Position numbers and translations under genes: made by a program. 64,000 bases of DNA from Robertmurraya sp047302285. Lineage in GTDB: Bacteria; Bacillota; Bacilli; Bacillales; Cytobacillaceae. The DNA lies in assembly GCF_047302285.1 (NCBI RefSeq), contig NZ_CP154845.1, forward strand, positions 248,001 through 312,000. The letters are read 5' to 3'. Positions within the stretch are counted from its first letter, which is position 1. Every line of letters begins with the position of its first letter. Of this stretch, positions 24,946-32,612 are shown one piece after another. The notes beneath the pieces were generated by a model. It was not told where the DNA came from. It did no database searches and worked only from the letters and a program-made list of their open reading frames with translations.

Positions 24946-25007
24946 TAAATTCTTTGGTTAGATAACCACTGTTATTGACTTTTCGGGCATCTGTAACTAG
25001 CACACGA

Positions 25008-25892
25008 TTAGATTGGATGCTGTAACACAAAATCTCGAAAGGTCTTCGCAGATAATAAATGGTTTTGCTTCGGAATGGCTAATCCCGTAATTCTTCTTAT
25101 CGATGTATTGAGTGAAACAATACTAAATTGTGAGTTGGTGTTTAACAAGGAACGGGCGAGTCTAGCTGAAAAGAAAGAGATCCCCATACCACCTTCCACT
25201 AATCCACAAATGGTTTCTGAATGATAGCTTTCTAAAATAATATTAGGGTTAAAGCCAGCTTCGTGACATGCTTGGATTAAAGTGTTTTGCAATCCTTTAC
25301 TTGCTTTAATAAGGAGAAATTTTTCCCCTACAAGTTCGGAAAAGGAAACTTTCTCTCTTTTAGCTAAAGGATGTTCATTTCCTACGATGACAACTAATTC
25401 ATCATCTGTCACTGGATAGAAATCAAAGTCGATATCAGAAATATAGGGGTAGGTTATAAAAGCAACATCAATCTCAGATGTTTGAAACTTTTCAAATAAC
25501 TTATCACTATTGGCTTCAAGGATCTCAATGTTAATCCCAGGATACTCTTTTTGGAAGTTCGCAATAATCGCTGTAATTCCTAAATGAGTAATCGTGGAAA
25601 TGGCACCAATTCTTATTCTTCCCTTTGAAAGGTTTTGATGTTCAATCATCGTTTGTTTCGCTTTATCAATTTCAGCTAATATTCGTTTTGCATAAATAAG
25701 GAAGTCTTCACCAGCTGAACTTAAAGCTACTTTTCTAGTAGTTCTGACGAAAAGCTCGATGCCAAGCTCTTTCTCAAGTTTTCTAATTTGGTCAGAAAGA
25801 GTAGACTGTGAGACATTTATTTCATTGGCAGCTAAGGAAAAGTGACGATATTTCTCAAGAGCAATTACATATTCGAGTTGATGTATTTGCAT
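25008..25892 (-). CDS. LysR-family transcriptional regulator
   Basis: A 294-residue LysR-type regulator: winged HTH at residues 1-60 (HQLEYVIALEKYRHFSLAANEINVSQSTLSDQIRKLEKELG), a linker helix to about 88, and a periplasmic-binding-like effector domain to the C-terminus (IRIGAISTITHLGITAIIANFQKEYPGI ...). It resembles the CynR/CysL/YwbI-like group by its start, but the effector is unknown. It is divergent from the VOC-TRAP-amidohydrolase-Rieske genes; LysR proteins usually control the divergent operon, so it most likely senses the compound imported by the TRAP system. ATG at 25892 follows AAGGGGGATATC. Confidence 0.88.
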   Translation of the reverse strand: MQIHQLEYVIALEKYRHFSLAANEINVSQSTLSDQIRKLEKELGIELFVRTTRKVALSSAGEDFLIYAKRILAEIDKAKQTMIEHQNLSKGRIRIGAISTITHLGITAIIANFQKEYPGINIEILEANSDKLFEKFQTSEIDVAFITYPYISDIDFDFYPVTDDELVVIVGNEHPLAKREKVSFSELVGEKFLLIKASKGLQNTLIQACHEAGFNPNIILESYHSETICGLVEGGMGISFFSARLARSLLNTNSQFSIVSLNTSIRRITGLAIPKQNHLLSAKTFRDFVLQHPI

Positions 25893-26135
25893 GATATCCC
25901 CCTTAAAAATAGAACTACTTCTACTAGTAATTTAATATGCATCCAGTTTATTAACAAGGTAATCAACTTGCGAATGAGGTTAATTAATCGTTTTTAACTA
26001 TAAATGCAATCGTTAAGACCGTTTGTATATATGAATCATATGTTGTAAATTTATAAATAAGAAATTTCAGAAAATAATAAATATTAATAAGAAGGGAGAG
26101 AACAAGTCACTTTTTGCTTGAAAATCCATTCATTT

Positions 26136-26150
26136 AAGAAAACGTTTTCT
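26136..26150 (+). promoter_or_regulatory. cre-like palindrome before the TRAP/amidohydrolase operon
   Basis: AGAAAACGTTTTCT is a perfect palindrome; the 15-mer AAGAAAACGTTTTCT fits WTGNAANCGNWNNCW with a single mismatch. It ends 20 bases before the first start codon, a roadblock position suited to carbon catabolite repression by CcpA. Another LacI-type repressor could bind the same shape. Confidence 0.5.
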
Positions 26151-26170
26151 AAATAAGGTAGGTGTATAAA

Positions 26171-26554
26171 TTGAAGATTGATAGTATCGATCATATTGTG
26201 CTAACAGTGAAGAATCTTGAAAAGACGCTCTTTTTTTATAAAGAAACTTTAGCTATGGAATTGACTAGATATGGTGAAAAAGGGATTGGCTTAAAGTTTG
26301 GTCAACAACAAATTAATCTACATGAAGCTGGTACTACAATCGAACCAAAGGCCTTAAATCCGACTCCTGGATCTGCCGATCTCTGTCTCATTACAACAAC
26401 ACCTATTAAAAAGGTAGAAGAACACCTGTTAACGCGAGGGATAAGCATTGAGTTAGGTCCGATTCATAGAAATGGTGCATTAGGAATGATGAATTCCATA
26501 TATATTCGAGATCCAGATGAGAATCTTGTGGAGATTGCTGAGTATTTCGAATGA
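26171..26554 (+). CDS. VOC-superfamily (glyoxalase/dioxygenase fold) protein
   Basis: A 127-residue protein with one vicinal-oxygen-chelate domain of two beta-alpha-beta-beta-beta modules. Candidate metal ligands are His in SIDHIVLTV near the N-terminus, His in INLHEAG near residue 55 and Glu in NLVEIAEYFE near the end. This size is common for small VOC proteins annotated as glyoxalase or ring-cleavage-like, and the reaction is not determinable. The start is TTG at 26171, because AAGGTAGGTG precedes it at proper spacing; a GTG 9 bases upstream is too close to it. It heads the operon with the TRAP transporter and may act on the imported compound. Confidence 0.82.
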   Translation: MKIDSIDHIVLTVKNLEKTLFFYKETLAMELTRYGEKGIGLKFGQQQINLHEAGTTIEPKALNPTPGSADLCLITTTPIKKVEEHLLTRGISIELGPIHRNGALGMMNSIYIRDPDENLVEIAEYFE

Positions 26555-26614
26555 AATGTAAGCGTTATCTTTTGAGGCTGTTTCAATGGTAAAACTTGTT
26601 GAGGGGGAAAGTCG

Positions 26615-27709
26615 ATGAAAAAGTCAAACTGGTGTTATGTTTTTGTATTTATTCTTTTGATTTTTGTGCTTGCTGCCTGTAGTGAATCCGGAACAGAGCA
26701 AGTTGATTCAGGCAACACAGGAACTGTAGATGAAAATCAAAACAATGGAAATGGCGGAGAAGAAGCTGAATTACCTGATGTTGTTTCCATTGTTACTCAT
26801 GCTCAAGGTGGAGGGTACCATACAGTTGGTTCAGGATTAGCTTCAGTTATTTCTGATAACACACCAATTCGAGCAATTGTTCAGCCGACTGCTGGTCCAA
26901 ACGCATGGATGTCTGATATGGCTGCAGGACGAGTGGACTTTGGGTTAATTGCGGGTCCAGATGCAGCATGGGCACAATCTGGTGGACCAGGTTTTGATAA
27001 TGCAACAGAGAATCTTCGCGTATTATTTGGCGGTCCACTTCTTAGTAATAGTGGTTTAGCTGTAAGAGAAGACAGTGGAATAGATAGTTTAGCAGACTTA
27101 AAAGGTAAGAGAGTTGGAAGTGATTACGGAGGGAACGTCTTCTCAGATTTGATTGCTGAAGCATTACTAGCATCAGCGGGATTAACATGGGATGACGTAA
27201 AAGAGGTTCCTGTACCTGATACAAATACAGCTTTAACAAGTTTACAAAATGGAGCTGTTGATGCAGTTATAGCTGCTAGCTACACTTCGCCAAATACGAT
27301 GGAAGTGCATCAGGCTGTAGGCTTAAAGATCCTTCCTTTTGCTGACTTAAAACCAGAAGACATCCAAGATGGTTTACCAGATGATTTACAAGCGATAATG
27401 GATGATTTGTTACCAGGGGTGTTCTTACATCCGGCACCAGGTGGTGAAGGAATTCTGACAGAAGATACGTTACTTCCATCTTATGAAATGTTTATGGTTG
27501 CGACGGAAGATACGAGTCCTGAGACGGTCTACACGGTATTAAAAGCGATCTGGGAAAACTCAGAAAAAATGCATGATATTCACCCGTGGACAGCGAATTT
27601 ATCACCAGATAATATGGCTACTACGAAACCACCGATCCCTTATCACGAAGGAGCGGTTAAATTTTATAAAGAGATCGGTGTATGGACGGATGAACATGAG
27701 AGTAACTGA
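26615..27709 (+). CDS. TAXI-family TRAP transporter binding lipoprotein
   Basis: A 364-residue extracytoplasmic binding protein of the TAXI group of TRAP transporters. The signal peptide ends in the lipobox LAAC (Cys22), followed by a Ser/Gly/Asn-rich linker to about residue 50. The core has the TAXI blocks THAQGGGYHTVGSGLASVI, MAAGRVDFGLIAGPDAAW, LKGKRVGSDYGG and LQNGAVDAVI. TAXI proteins bind carboxylated substrates and pass them to a fused permease. ATG at 26615 follows GAGGGGGAAAG. The gene is 60 bases after the VOC gene and 23 before the permease. The substrate is unknown. Confidence 0.9.
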   Translation: MKKSNWCYVFVFILLIFVLAACSESGTEQVDSGNTGTVDENQNNGNGGEEAELPDVVSIVTHAQGGGYHTVGSGLASVISDNTPIRAIVQPTAGPNAWMSDMAAGRVDFGLIAGPDAAWAQSGGPGFDNATENLRVLFGGPLLSNSGLAVREDSGIDSLADLKGKRVGSDYGGNVFSDLIAEALLASAGLTWDDVKEVPVPDTNTALTSLQNGAVDAVIAASYTSPNTMEVHQAVGLKILPFADLKPEDIQDGLPDDLQAIMDDLLPGVFLHPAPGGEGILTEDTLLPSYEMFMVATEDTSPETVYTVLKAIWENSEKMHDIHPWTANLSPDNMATTKPPIPYHEGAVKFYKEIGVWTDEHESN

Positions 27710-27732
27710 TAATTGGCTAGGGGAGGTTGCGT

Positions 27733-29685
27733 ATGAGTAATAAACCAGAGCAAAACTTTAATCGTTATCGAACCTTAACAGGTATTCCGAGAGTGATACA
27801 GGCCAGTCTTTTTATTGGAACGGTACTATTAGGCTTATCGTTTATCTTGAATGTGCATACCTACCTTGGCTTATCACTTTATAGTGAACAATGGATTGGC
27901 GTGTTTATCAGCTTGTTTTTAGTGAGTACATTCCTTTCCCTCCCATTAAATAAGCGAGTCGCTAATGACTCGCTTCCTTGGTACGATATCGTTCTTTGCG
28001 TGCTTTCACTACCTGCTGGTATTTGGATTGCGATAAATTATCCAAAACTTGTTTTAACATTAGGGGAAGTAACGGCAGAGAGAACGATATTAGCGCTTTT
28101 GACCATTCTATTAATCCTTGAAGCAGGACGTCGTCTAATCGGAAAGATATTGGTCATTATCCCGATTGTATTTATTTTATATGGGGCCTATTCCTCTTAT
28201 TTACCTGGTTCCTGGTCTGGGTTACCAATCTCTTGGGGGAAGTTATTAACGTATCTTTACCTGGATCCGAACAGTATGCTGAATCTACTTGGGATGGCCG
28301 CCACGATTGGTCTAGCATTTATTTTCTTCGGCCAAATTCTTTTGAAATATGGAGGCGGAGACGCCTTAACAAATATTGCTCTCCTCTTTTTTGGAAGAAC
28401 TCGTGGTGGCCCAGCAAAAGCCGCAGTTGTCGGTTCAAGTTTAGTAGGAACAGTTGGGGGAGCCCCAGTGTCCAATGTATTCTTGTCAGGTAGTGTAACA
28501 ATTCCATTGATGATAAAAAATGGCTACTCTCGTCGATTTGCAGGAGCAGTTGAATCGGTCGCTTCTTCTGGCGGGCAAATTATGCCACCTGTAATGGGGA
28601 TAGCTGCATTTATGATTGCAGAGCGCTTAGGTATTCCTTATGCGAATGTTGCTTTAGCTGCTCTCATCCCAGCTATTCTTTTCTATGTCGCTGTCTTTGT
28701 TCAAGTTGATTTAGAAGCTGGAAGACACGGACTTAGAAAAGTTCAAAAAGAAGATATGCCAAAAGTCAAACAAACATTGAAGGATGCATGGCCTGTTGCT
28801 ATTGTCATCGCCGTGTTAATCTATACGATTTTCATTATTCGCTTAAATCCAGCAACAGCGGGTGTGCTTTCAGGATTAATCGCAATTCCGATTTTCGCCT
28901 TAAAAAAGGAAAATCGAGTATCTTTCTTTACTCGTTTAAAAGAGGCTGTTGAAGGAACGGGCCGATTAATTTTAGATGTCACGAGTGCATTGGCAGTTGC
29001 GGGGTTAGTAATGGGGGTTATTTCTGTATCTGGACTAGGGTTCACATTTGGCTATCTCCTCGTACAAATTGGAAATCAAAGTTTAATTTTATTGCTTCTG
29101 TCAGCGGCGGTAGGTTCTATTATTCTTGGAATGGGAATGCCATCAGTAGCAGCATACGCTTTAGTGGCTACATTAGTTGCTCCTGCTTTAGTTGACTTTG
29201 GCATTATTCCAATAGCTGCTCATCTATTTATCTTTTATTTTGCAATCGTTTCTAATTTCACACCACCGATTGCCTTGGCTGCCTTTGCAGCAGCTGCTAT
29301 TGCTGAAACGTCACCGATGAAAACGGCATTAACAGCTACCAGGCTAGGAATGTTAGCTTATATCATTCCCTTTATCTTTGTTTATGATCCAAGTTTAATC
29401 ATGCAAAGCACATTGGGGGATACCCTATTATCGTTTGCGACAGCTGTCCTCGGTACAATTATTATTGGAGCGGGGCTTACAGGGTTTTTATTTAAGAAAA
29501 TAAATTGGGGAACGAGAATAGGTACGTTCATTGCCGGTGTGCTGATGCTTTACCCTCTGAAAGGAGCAGATTACACGGCAATCATTAATGTAATTGGGTT
29601 TGCTTTAGCCTTTATCATCATTGTACTTTCGCTCACCCGTCGGTCAAAACAGTCAGCTACAAATATAGAAGCAGAGAAAGTTTAA
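27733..29685 (+). CDS. TRAP transporter fused permease (DctQM-type)
   Basis: A 650-residue membrane protein in which the small DctQ-like part (first four membrane segments, residues about 20-150) is fused to the large DctM-like part, the usual form partnering TAXI proteins. DctM-type blocks include GGGDALTNIALLFFGRTRGGPAKAAVVGSSLVG, SGSVTIPLMIKNGYSRRFAGAVESVASSGGQIMPPVMG, GMGMPSVAAYALVATLVAPAL and SNFTPPIALAAFAAAAIAETSPMKT. It moves the substrate with Na+ or H+. ATG at 27733 follows AGGGGAGG; an upstream TTG at 27727 overlaps that site. Confidence 0.92.
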   Translation: MSNKPEQNFNRYRTLTGIPRVIQASLFIGTVLLGLSFILNVHTYLGLSLYSEQWIGVFISLFLVSTFLSLPLNKRVANDSLPWYDIVLCVLSLPAGIWIAINYPKLVLTLGEVTAERTILALLTILLILEAGRRLIGKILVIIPIVFILYGAYSSYLPGSWSGLPISWGKLLTYLYLDPNSMLNLLGMAATIGLAFIFFGQILLKYGGGDALTNIALLFFGRTRGGPAKAAVVGSSLVGTVGGAPVSNVFLSGSVTIPLMIKNGYSRRFAGAVESVASSGGQIMPPVMGIAAFMIAERLGIPYANVALAALIPAILFYVAVFVQVDLEAGRHGLRKVQKEDMPKVKQTLKDAWPVAIVIAVLIYTIFIIRLNPATAGVLSGLIAIPIFALKKENRVSFFTRLKEAVEGTGRLILDVTSALAVAGLVMGVISVSGLGFTFGYLLVQIGNQSLILLLLSAAVGSIILGMGMPSVAAYALVATLVAPALVDFGIIPIAAHLFIFYFAIVSNFTPPIALAAFAAAAIAETSPMKTALTATRLGMLAYIIPFIFVYDPSLIMQSTLGDTLLSFATAVLGTIIIGAGLTGFLFKKINWGTRIGTFIAGVLMLYPLKGADYTAIINVIGFALAFIIIVLSLTRRSKQSATNIEAEKV

Positions 29686-29714
29686 TAAGAAGGAATAAGA
29701 GAGGAGAATGTGTG

Positions 29715-30824
29715 ATGGCAGAAAAGGAAGCGCCTCAATTAATTGATACGGATATTCATAATGACTTTAAGGAATTAAGTGAATTGTTACCATATTTACC
29801 GAAAGCTTGGCACCAACAGTGGTTGGAAAGTGGAATTAATTTTTCCGGTTATTATAGTCCTGTTGGGGTGAGACGTAAGGATGCAAATCCTCCAAATGGG
29901 GGAGTAGCTGGATCGGATCCAGAGTTTCTTTTAGAACAGCATATATATAAATATAATGTCGATTATGGGATTTTAACAGGAACCCCTGGGATCTTAGGTG
30001 TTTCCCTTCATCCTGATCTCGATTATGGCAATGCGATTGCACGTGCCTACAATGATCACCTAGTTGATACATGGCTTAAGGTTAGTCCAAGATACAAAGG
30101 GTCGATATTAATCAATCCTTCAGATCCAGTCGCAGCCGTAAAAGAAATTGAAAGAATGGCCCAACATCCAGATATGGTGCAAATTATTATGAGTAGCGCA
30201 GGGCGGAATTTATATGGGCAGCGGTACTATCACCCGATTTATGAGACGGCGGAAAGATATCGTTTACCTGTTGCGATTCACCCAGGAGTGGAAGGTCGAA
30301 GCATCGCTGGACCTCCTACAGCATCTGGATATCCTACTCGTTATCTAGAGTATCACAACATTATTCCAACAAGTTTTATGGCTCACATCAACAGCCTTGT
30401 TTGTGAAGGGGTATTCGAAAAGTTCCCTAATCTCATTTTTGTTGCCATTGAGGGAGGAATTAGCTGGCTACCTCAATTAATGTGGAGAATGGACAAAAAT
30501 TATAGGGCATTAAGGGATACAGTGCCGTGGTTAAAGCATTTACCATCCTATTACATTAAAAGGAATGTTCGCTTTACGACTCAACCAATTGAAGAGCCTG
30601 AAAACCCGAAATTTCTCACACAGATTTTTGAAATGGTTGGGGCAGATGATATGGTCATGTTTTCATCGGATTATCCTCATTGGGATTATGATAACCCAGG
30701 TATGGTTCTATCAGGTTTACCACGGGAAATGCGTACGAAAATTAAATCGACTAATGCCATTGAGGTTTATGGTTTAACGAGTAAAGTGCAAGAAGATGAG
30801 ACGACGAATGTAGTTGGAGGTTAA
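29715..30824 (+). CDS. Amidohydrolase family 2 (ACMSD-like) metal-dependent hydrolase or decarboxylase
   Basis: A 369-residue TIM-barrel protein of the amidohydrolase-2 (ACMSD-like) family, whose members are metal-dependent decarboxylases or hydrolases acting on aromatic and other carboxylates. Metal-binding landmarks are DTDIHN near the N-terminus, the barrel His in LPVAIHPG, His in SFMAHINSLV and the late Asp in MFSSDYPHWD. The family usually starts with D-x-H-x-H; here it is D-I-H-N, lacking the second His, as in some relatives. ATG at 29715 follows GAGGAG. A Rieske protein gene starts 1 base after its stop, implying the two work together. The substrate is probably that of the TRAP importer. 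Confidence 0.85.
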   Translation: MAEKEAPQLIDTDIHNDFKELSELLPYLPKAWHQQWLESGINFSGYYSPVGVRRKDANPPNGGVAGSDPEFLLEQHIYKYNVDYGILTGTPGILGVSLHPDLDYGNAIARAYNDHLVDTWLKVSPRYKGSILINPSDPVAAVKEIERMAQHPDMVQIIMSSAGRNLYGQRYYHPIYETAERYRLPVAIHPGVEGRSIAGPPTASGYPTRYLEYHNIIPTSFMAHINSLVCEGVFEKFPNLIFVAIEGGISWLPQLMWRMDKNYRALRDTVPWLKHLPSYYIKRNVRFTTQPIEEPENPKFLTQIFEMVGADDMVMFSSDYPHWDYDNPGMVLSGLPREMRTKIKSTNAIEVYGLTSKVQEDETTNVVGG

Positions 30825-30825
30825 G

Positions 30826-31197
30826 ATGTTGACGGATAACAAAAAGACGAAACAAAGTGTAGCGACGATTGAAGAAGTAAAGGAAAACGGCAAAAAAATA
30901 GTAAACGTAAATGGTCAAGAAGTGGGGATATTCTATGTTGATGGTGAATTCTATGCATGGAGAAATTTCTGTCCACATTTTGCTGCTCCAATTTGTGAAG
31001 GAAAAATCACAGGGACTCGTCTAACGTCGGATGTTTATGAATATAACTATGGAAAGGACGGCCAAATTATTCGCTGTCCTTGGCATGGCTGGGAGTTTGA
31101 TTTAAAGACTGGGGAACATTTAGTTGACGTTACAGTAAAGCTGCGTGGGGTTCCTTTGGAAATTGATGAAACGCATATCTATGTTTATTCTAGATGA
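30826..31197 (+). CDS. Rieske [2Fe-2S] ferredoxin-like protein
   Basis: A 123-residue soluble Rieske protein. The cluster ligands are in CPHFAAPICEG (C-x-H) and CPWHGWEFD (C-x-x-H), separated by about 35 residues, longer than the usual 16-20 because of the insert KITGTRLTSDVYEYNYGKDGQ. Such proteins pass electrons to oxygenases or sit in small oxidoreductases. No oxygenase large subunit is adjacent; the immediate partner is the amidohydrolase gene (stop TAA at 30822-30824, this ATG at 30826, with GGAGG inside the upstream gene's end). The pairing of amidohydrolase-2 with a stand-alone Rieske protein recurs in catabolic clusters, but its chemistry is not defined here. Confidence 0.87.
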   Translation: MLTDNKKTKQSVATIEEVKENGKKIVNVNGQEVGIFYVDGEFYAWRNFCPHFAAPICEGKITGTRLTSDVYEYNYGKDGQIIRCPWHGWEFDLKTGEHLVDVTVKLRGVPLEIDETHIYVYSR

Positions 31198-31200
31198 CTT

Positions 31201-31247
31201 ACGATAAAAGGCCACCCTCGAGTTTAGGGTGGCCCTTTATCGTTTTT
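31201..31247 (+). terminator. Terminator after the amidohydrolase/Rieske operon
   Basis: ACGATAAAAGGCCACCCT and AGGGTGGCCCTTTATCGT form an almost perfect 18-bp stem, followed by TTTTT. It ends the operon begun at 26171. Confidence 0.95.
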
Positions 31248-31302
31248 GGGGGATGGAACTCTAAATGAGGAATCTCAATACCGTAAAATTCCTTCTTTTG
31301 CT

Positions 31303-31455
31303 CTACACTACCTTCTGGCTATTCTGTACTCTACGAAGTAGCTCGTCGGCGCGCTCTCCTGCAGCTTCCGCAAAGTTTTCCCAAATTTGATCTCGTAATA
31401 TATCTAATTCAACAATTTTTTTTGCTAAATCTATGACATCTTCTTTATTGGCCAT
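31303..31455 (-). CDS. Small acidic protein downstream of fbpA, 50 residues
   Basis: A short frame beginning MANKEDVIDLAKKIVELDIL with GAAGGGAG nine bases before its ATG. It overlaps the end of fbpA by 11 bases in another frame, so the two are translationally coupled. The peptide is charged and strongly helical (RDQIWENFAEAAGERADELL), with no membrane segment. Small genes of this kind accompany fbpA in several Bacillaceae, and B. subtilis has further small basic partners (FbpB, FbpC), though this one is acidic. Function unknown; a role in iron-sparing regulation is inference from position. Confidence 0.6.
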   Translation of the reverse strand: MANKEDVIDLAKKIVELDILRDQIWENFAEAAGERADELLRRVQNSQKVV

Positions 31456-31618
31456 TTTTAATTACTCCCTTCTTTTTATTTGATAACTTTTTATATTCAA
31501 CTTCGAGCTCTGTTAATGTTAATGATTGGATCTCTTCTTGTTTGAAAACCCCTGTATTCATCAATACTGAAATGACATGCTCCCTTCTTTTTTGCACCGC
31601 ATTTCTCAGTACTGGCAT
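31445..31618 (-). CDS. fbpA: FbpA-like Fur-regulated basic protein
   Basis: A 57-residue basic protein. Its core LRNAVQKRREHVISVLMNTGVFKQ and LTLTELEVEYKK match the FbpA family, small proteins which in B. subtilis are induced by iron starvation and help the FsrA small RNA down-regulate iron-using enzymes. ATG at 31618 is preceded by AAGGGTGAGAG. It is divergent from tnrA. I do not see a good Fur box (TGATAATNATTATCA) upstream; a different palindrome stands at 31664-31677. It is followed by the overlapping small gene. Confidence 0.75.
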   Translation of the reverse strand: MPVLRNAVQKRREHVISVLMNTGVFKQEEIQSLTLTELEVEYKKLSNKKKGVIKNGQ

Positions 31619-31663
31619 GCGCTCTCACCCTTTTTTTGTTTTTCCCCTAGACTAATATTTTGG

Positions 31664-31677
31664 AAGTCAATTGACTT
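31664..31677. promoter_or_regulatory. Palindrome upstream of fbpA
   Basis: AAGTCAATTGACTT is a perfect 14-base palindrome 46 bases before the fbpA start. The TTGACT within could also be a -35 element on the minus strand, but no convincing -10 lies 17 bases on. It does not resemble a Fur box. Confidence 0.4.
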
Positions 31678-31785
31678 TTCTCATCCTTTTTACTATGTGT
31701 TTTCTTGTATATGTAAACATTGTATGGAGGTTTACACATTAAATCACCTCTTTTGTTATATAATCTTACGTTGTTTTTTATTTTA

Positions 31786-31837
31786 TGTAAGAAAATCTAA
31801 CAAAACACTAAAGATTTTTCGGAATTCGATATATAAT
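31786..31837 (+). promoter_or_regulatory. tnrA promoter with TnrA/GlnR box
   Basis: TGTAAGAAAATCTAACA (31786-31802) is a perfect TGTNA-N7-TNACA TnrA/GlnR site. TATAAT at 31832-31837 is a consensus -10. The implied start near 31844 puts the box centre close to -50, the position from which TnrA activates in B. subtilis, so tnrA should activate its own transcription during nitrogen limitation. Confidence 0.88.
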
Positions 31838-31869
31838 TAGAATAAACAAACAACTCGAGGGGTGAAGAG

Positions 31870-32208
31870 ATGAAAGAAGACCCTTTATATAAGAATAGAA
31901 AGGTAATCACAATCGGTGTAGTTAGTGAGTTAACTGGTTTATCAGAAAGGCAAATAAGATACTACGAAGAAAGGAAGCTAATTTTTCCAGAAAGAACGGA
32001 ACGAGGAAATCGAAAATACTCATTCTCAGATGTAGAACGATTAATTGATATCGCTAACAAAAGAGATGAAGGTGTCCGGACTTATGAAATCAGACAGGAA
32101 ATGTTGAAAAATAAAAAGAAAGAGGATGATGCAAAGATTCGTAATCAGATGCTTCGAGGGCAAATTAATGCCAGATTCGGGGTTCAAAATCCAAAAGGGA
32201 AAAATTAA
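31870..32208 (+). CDS. tnrA: TnrA, global nitrogen regulator
   Basis: A 112-residue MerR-family regulator nearly the same length as B. subtilis TnrA (110). The HTH VITIGVVSELTGLSERQIRYYEERKLI and wing RGNRKYSFSDVERLIDIANKRDEGV are followed by a C-terminal tail ending MLRGQINARFGVQNPKGKN, the part that in TnrA binds feedback-inhibited glutamine synthetase. It differs from GlnR, which has a longer autoinhibitory C-terminus and adjoins glnA. ATG at 31870 follows GAGGGGTGAAG. It controls genes of nitrogen uptake and use. Terminator and an IS110 element lie directly downstream. Confidence 0.93.
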   Translation: MKEDPLYKNRKVITIGVVSELTGLSERQIRYYEERKLIFPERTERGNRKYSFSDVERLIDIANKRDEGVRTYEIRQEMLKNKKKEDDAKIRNQMLRGQINARFGVQNPKGKN

Positions 32209-32223
32209 ATACGCGTCAGGACT

Positions 32224-32262
32224 AAAAAGGCTCTAGCTAGATTGCTAGGTGCTTTTTTTATT
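32224..32262 (+). terminator. Terminator after tnrA
   Basis: AAAAAGGC and GCTTTTTTT arms enclose a second pairing CTAGC/GCTAG, with a T-run at the end. It lies about 15 bases after the tnrA stop. Confidence 0.75.
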
Positions 32263-32290
32263 GTCTGGGAATTTATAAATTCCCTCGACT

Positions 32291-32351
32291 TGTGGATAAA
32301 ACGTTCGTATAAACGGTAGTAGTATCGGTATGAAAAAATAACAGGAAAAAT
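32291..32351. repeat. Left part of the intergenic repeat (copy C), apparently cut by IS110
   Basis: GTTCGTATAAACGG...AGTATCGGTATGAAAAAATAACAGGAAAAAT matches the first 60 bases of repeat A (15277-15336). Identity stops abruptly after GGAAAAAT, where repeat A continues TCCGCTTAATGAG. That continuation is found at 33943 on, beyond the transposase gene. Confidence 0.75.
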
Positions 32352-32600
32352 CAAACATGACCTAATGGTCACCGCGAGATATGAAAATTGGTATGGTGTA
32401 CAGCACACGAATGAATTATATTTCCATTTTTTTGTCTAGACTATTAGTAACAGATTAAAGGCCGTCGGAATATTGGAGTTTTTAAACCCGAGGAAAAATC
32501 CGGCCTATTGCACTTACGAGTACCGCCGATTGTTGCCTCGAGCACGTGTATAAAACTACAACTACTTAAAAGTGTATAATCTGTGAGTCTATTAATGAAA
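32352..32600 (+). ncRNA. Putative IS110 bridge RNA region with target-binding loop at 32459-32506
   Basis: In the long left end, AGGCCG (32459-32464) pairs with CGGCCT (32501-32506). Inside, GG-GTT pairs with AAC-CC (32475-32480 with 32485-32489), leaving an internal loop with a 5' strand TCGGAATATT and a 3' strand GAGGAAAAATC. The 5' strand CGGAAT is complementary to ATTCCG, the right half of the target; the 3' strand AGGAAAAAT equals the left half, so it would pair with the other DNA strand. The two overlap at AT, a candidate core dinucleotide. Downstream, GTATAAA (32548-32554) equals the right end of the element, as a donor guide should; the second donor guide was not found. RNA ends are not defined. 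Confidence 0.55.
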
Positions 32601-32612
32601 AGAGGAATCTTC

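Noticed and set aside
31664..31677. Fur box before fbpA
   Set aside because: AAGTCAATTGACTT does not fit the TGATAATNATTATCA core; kept only as an unnamed palindrome.
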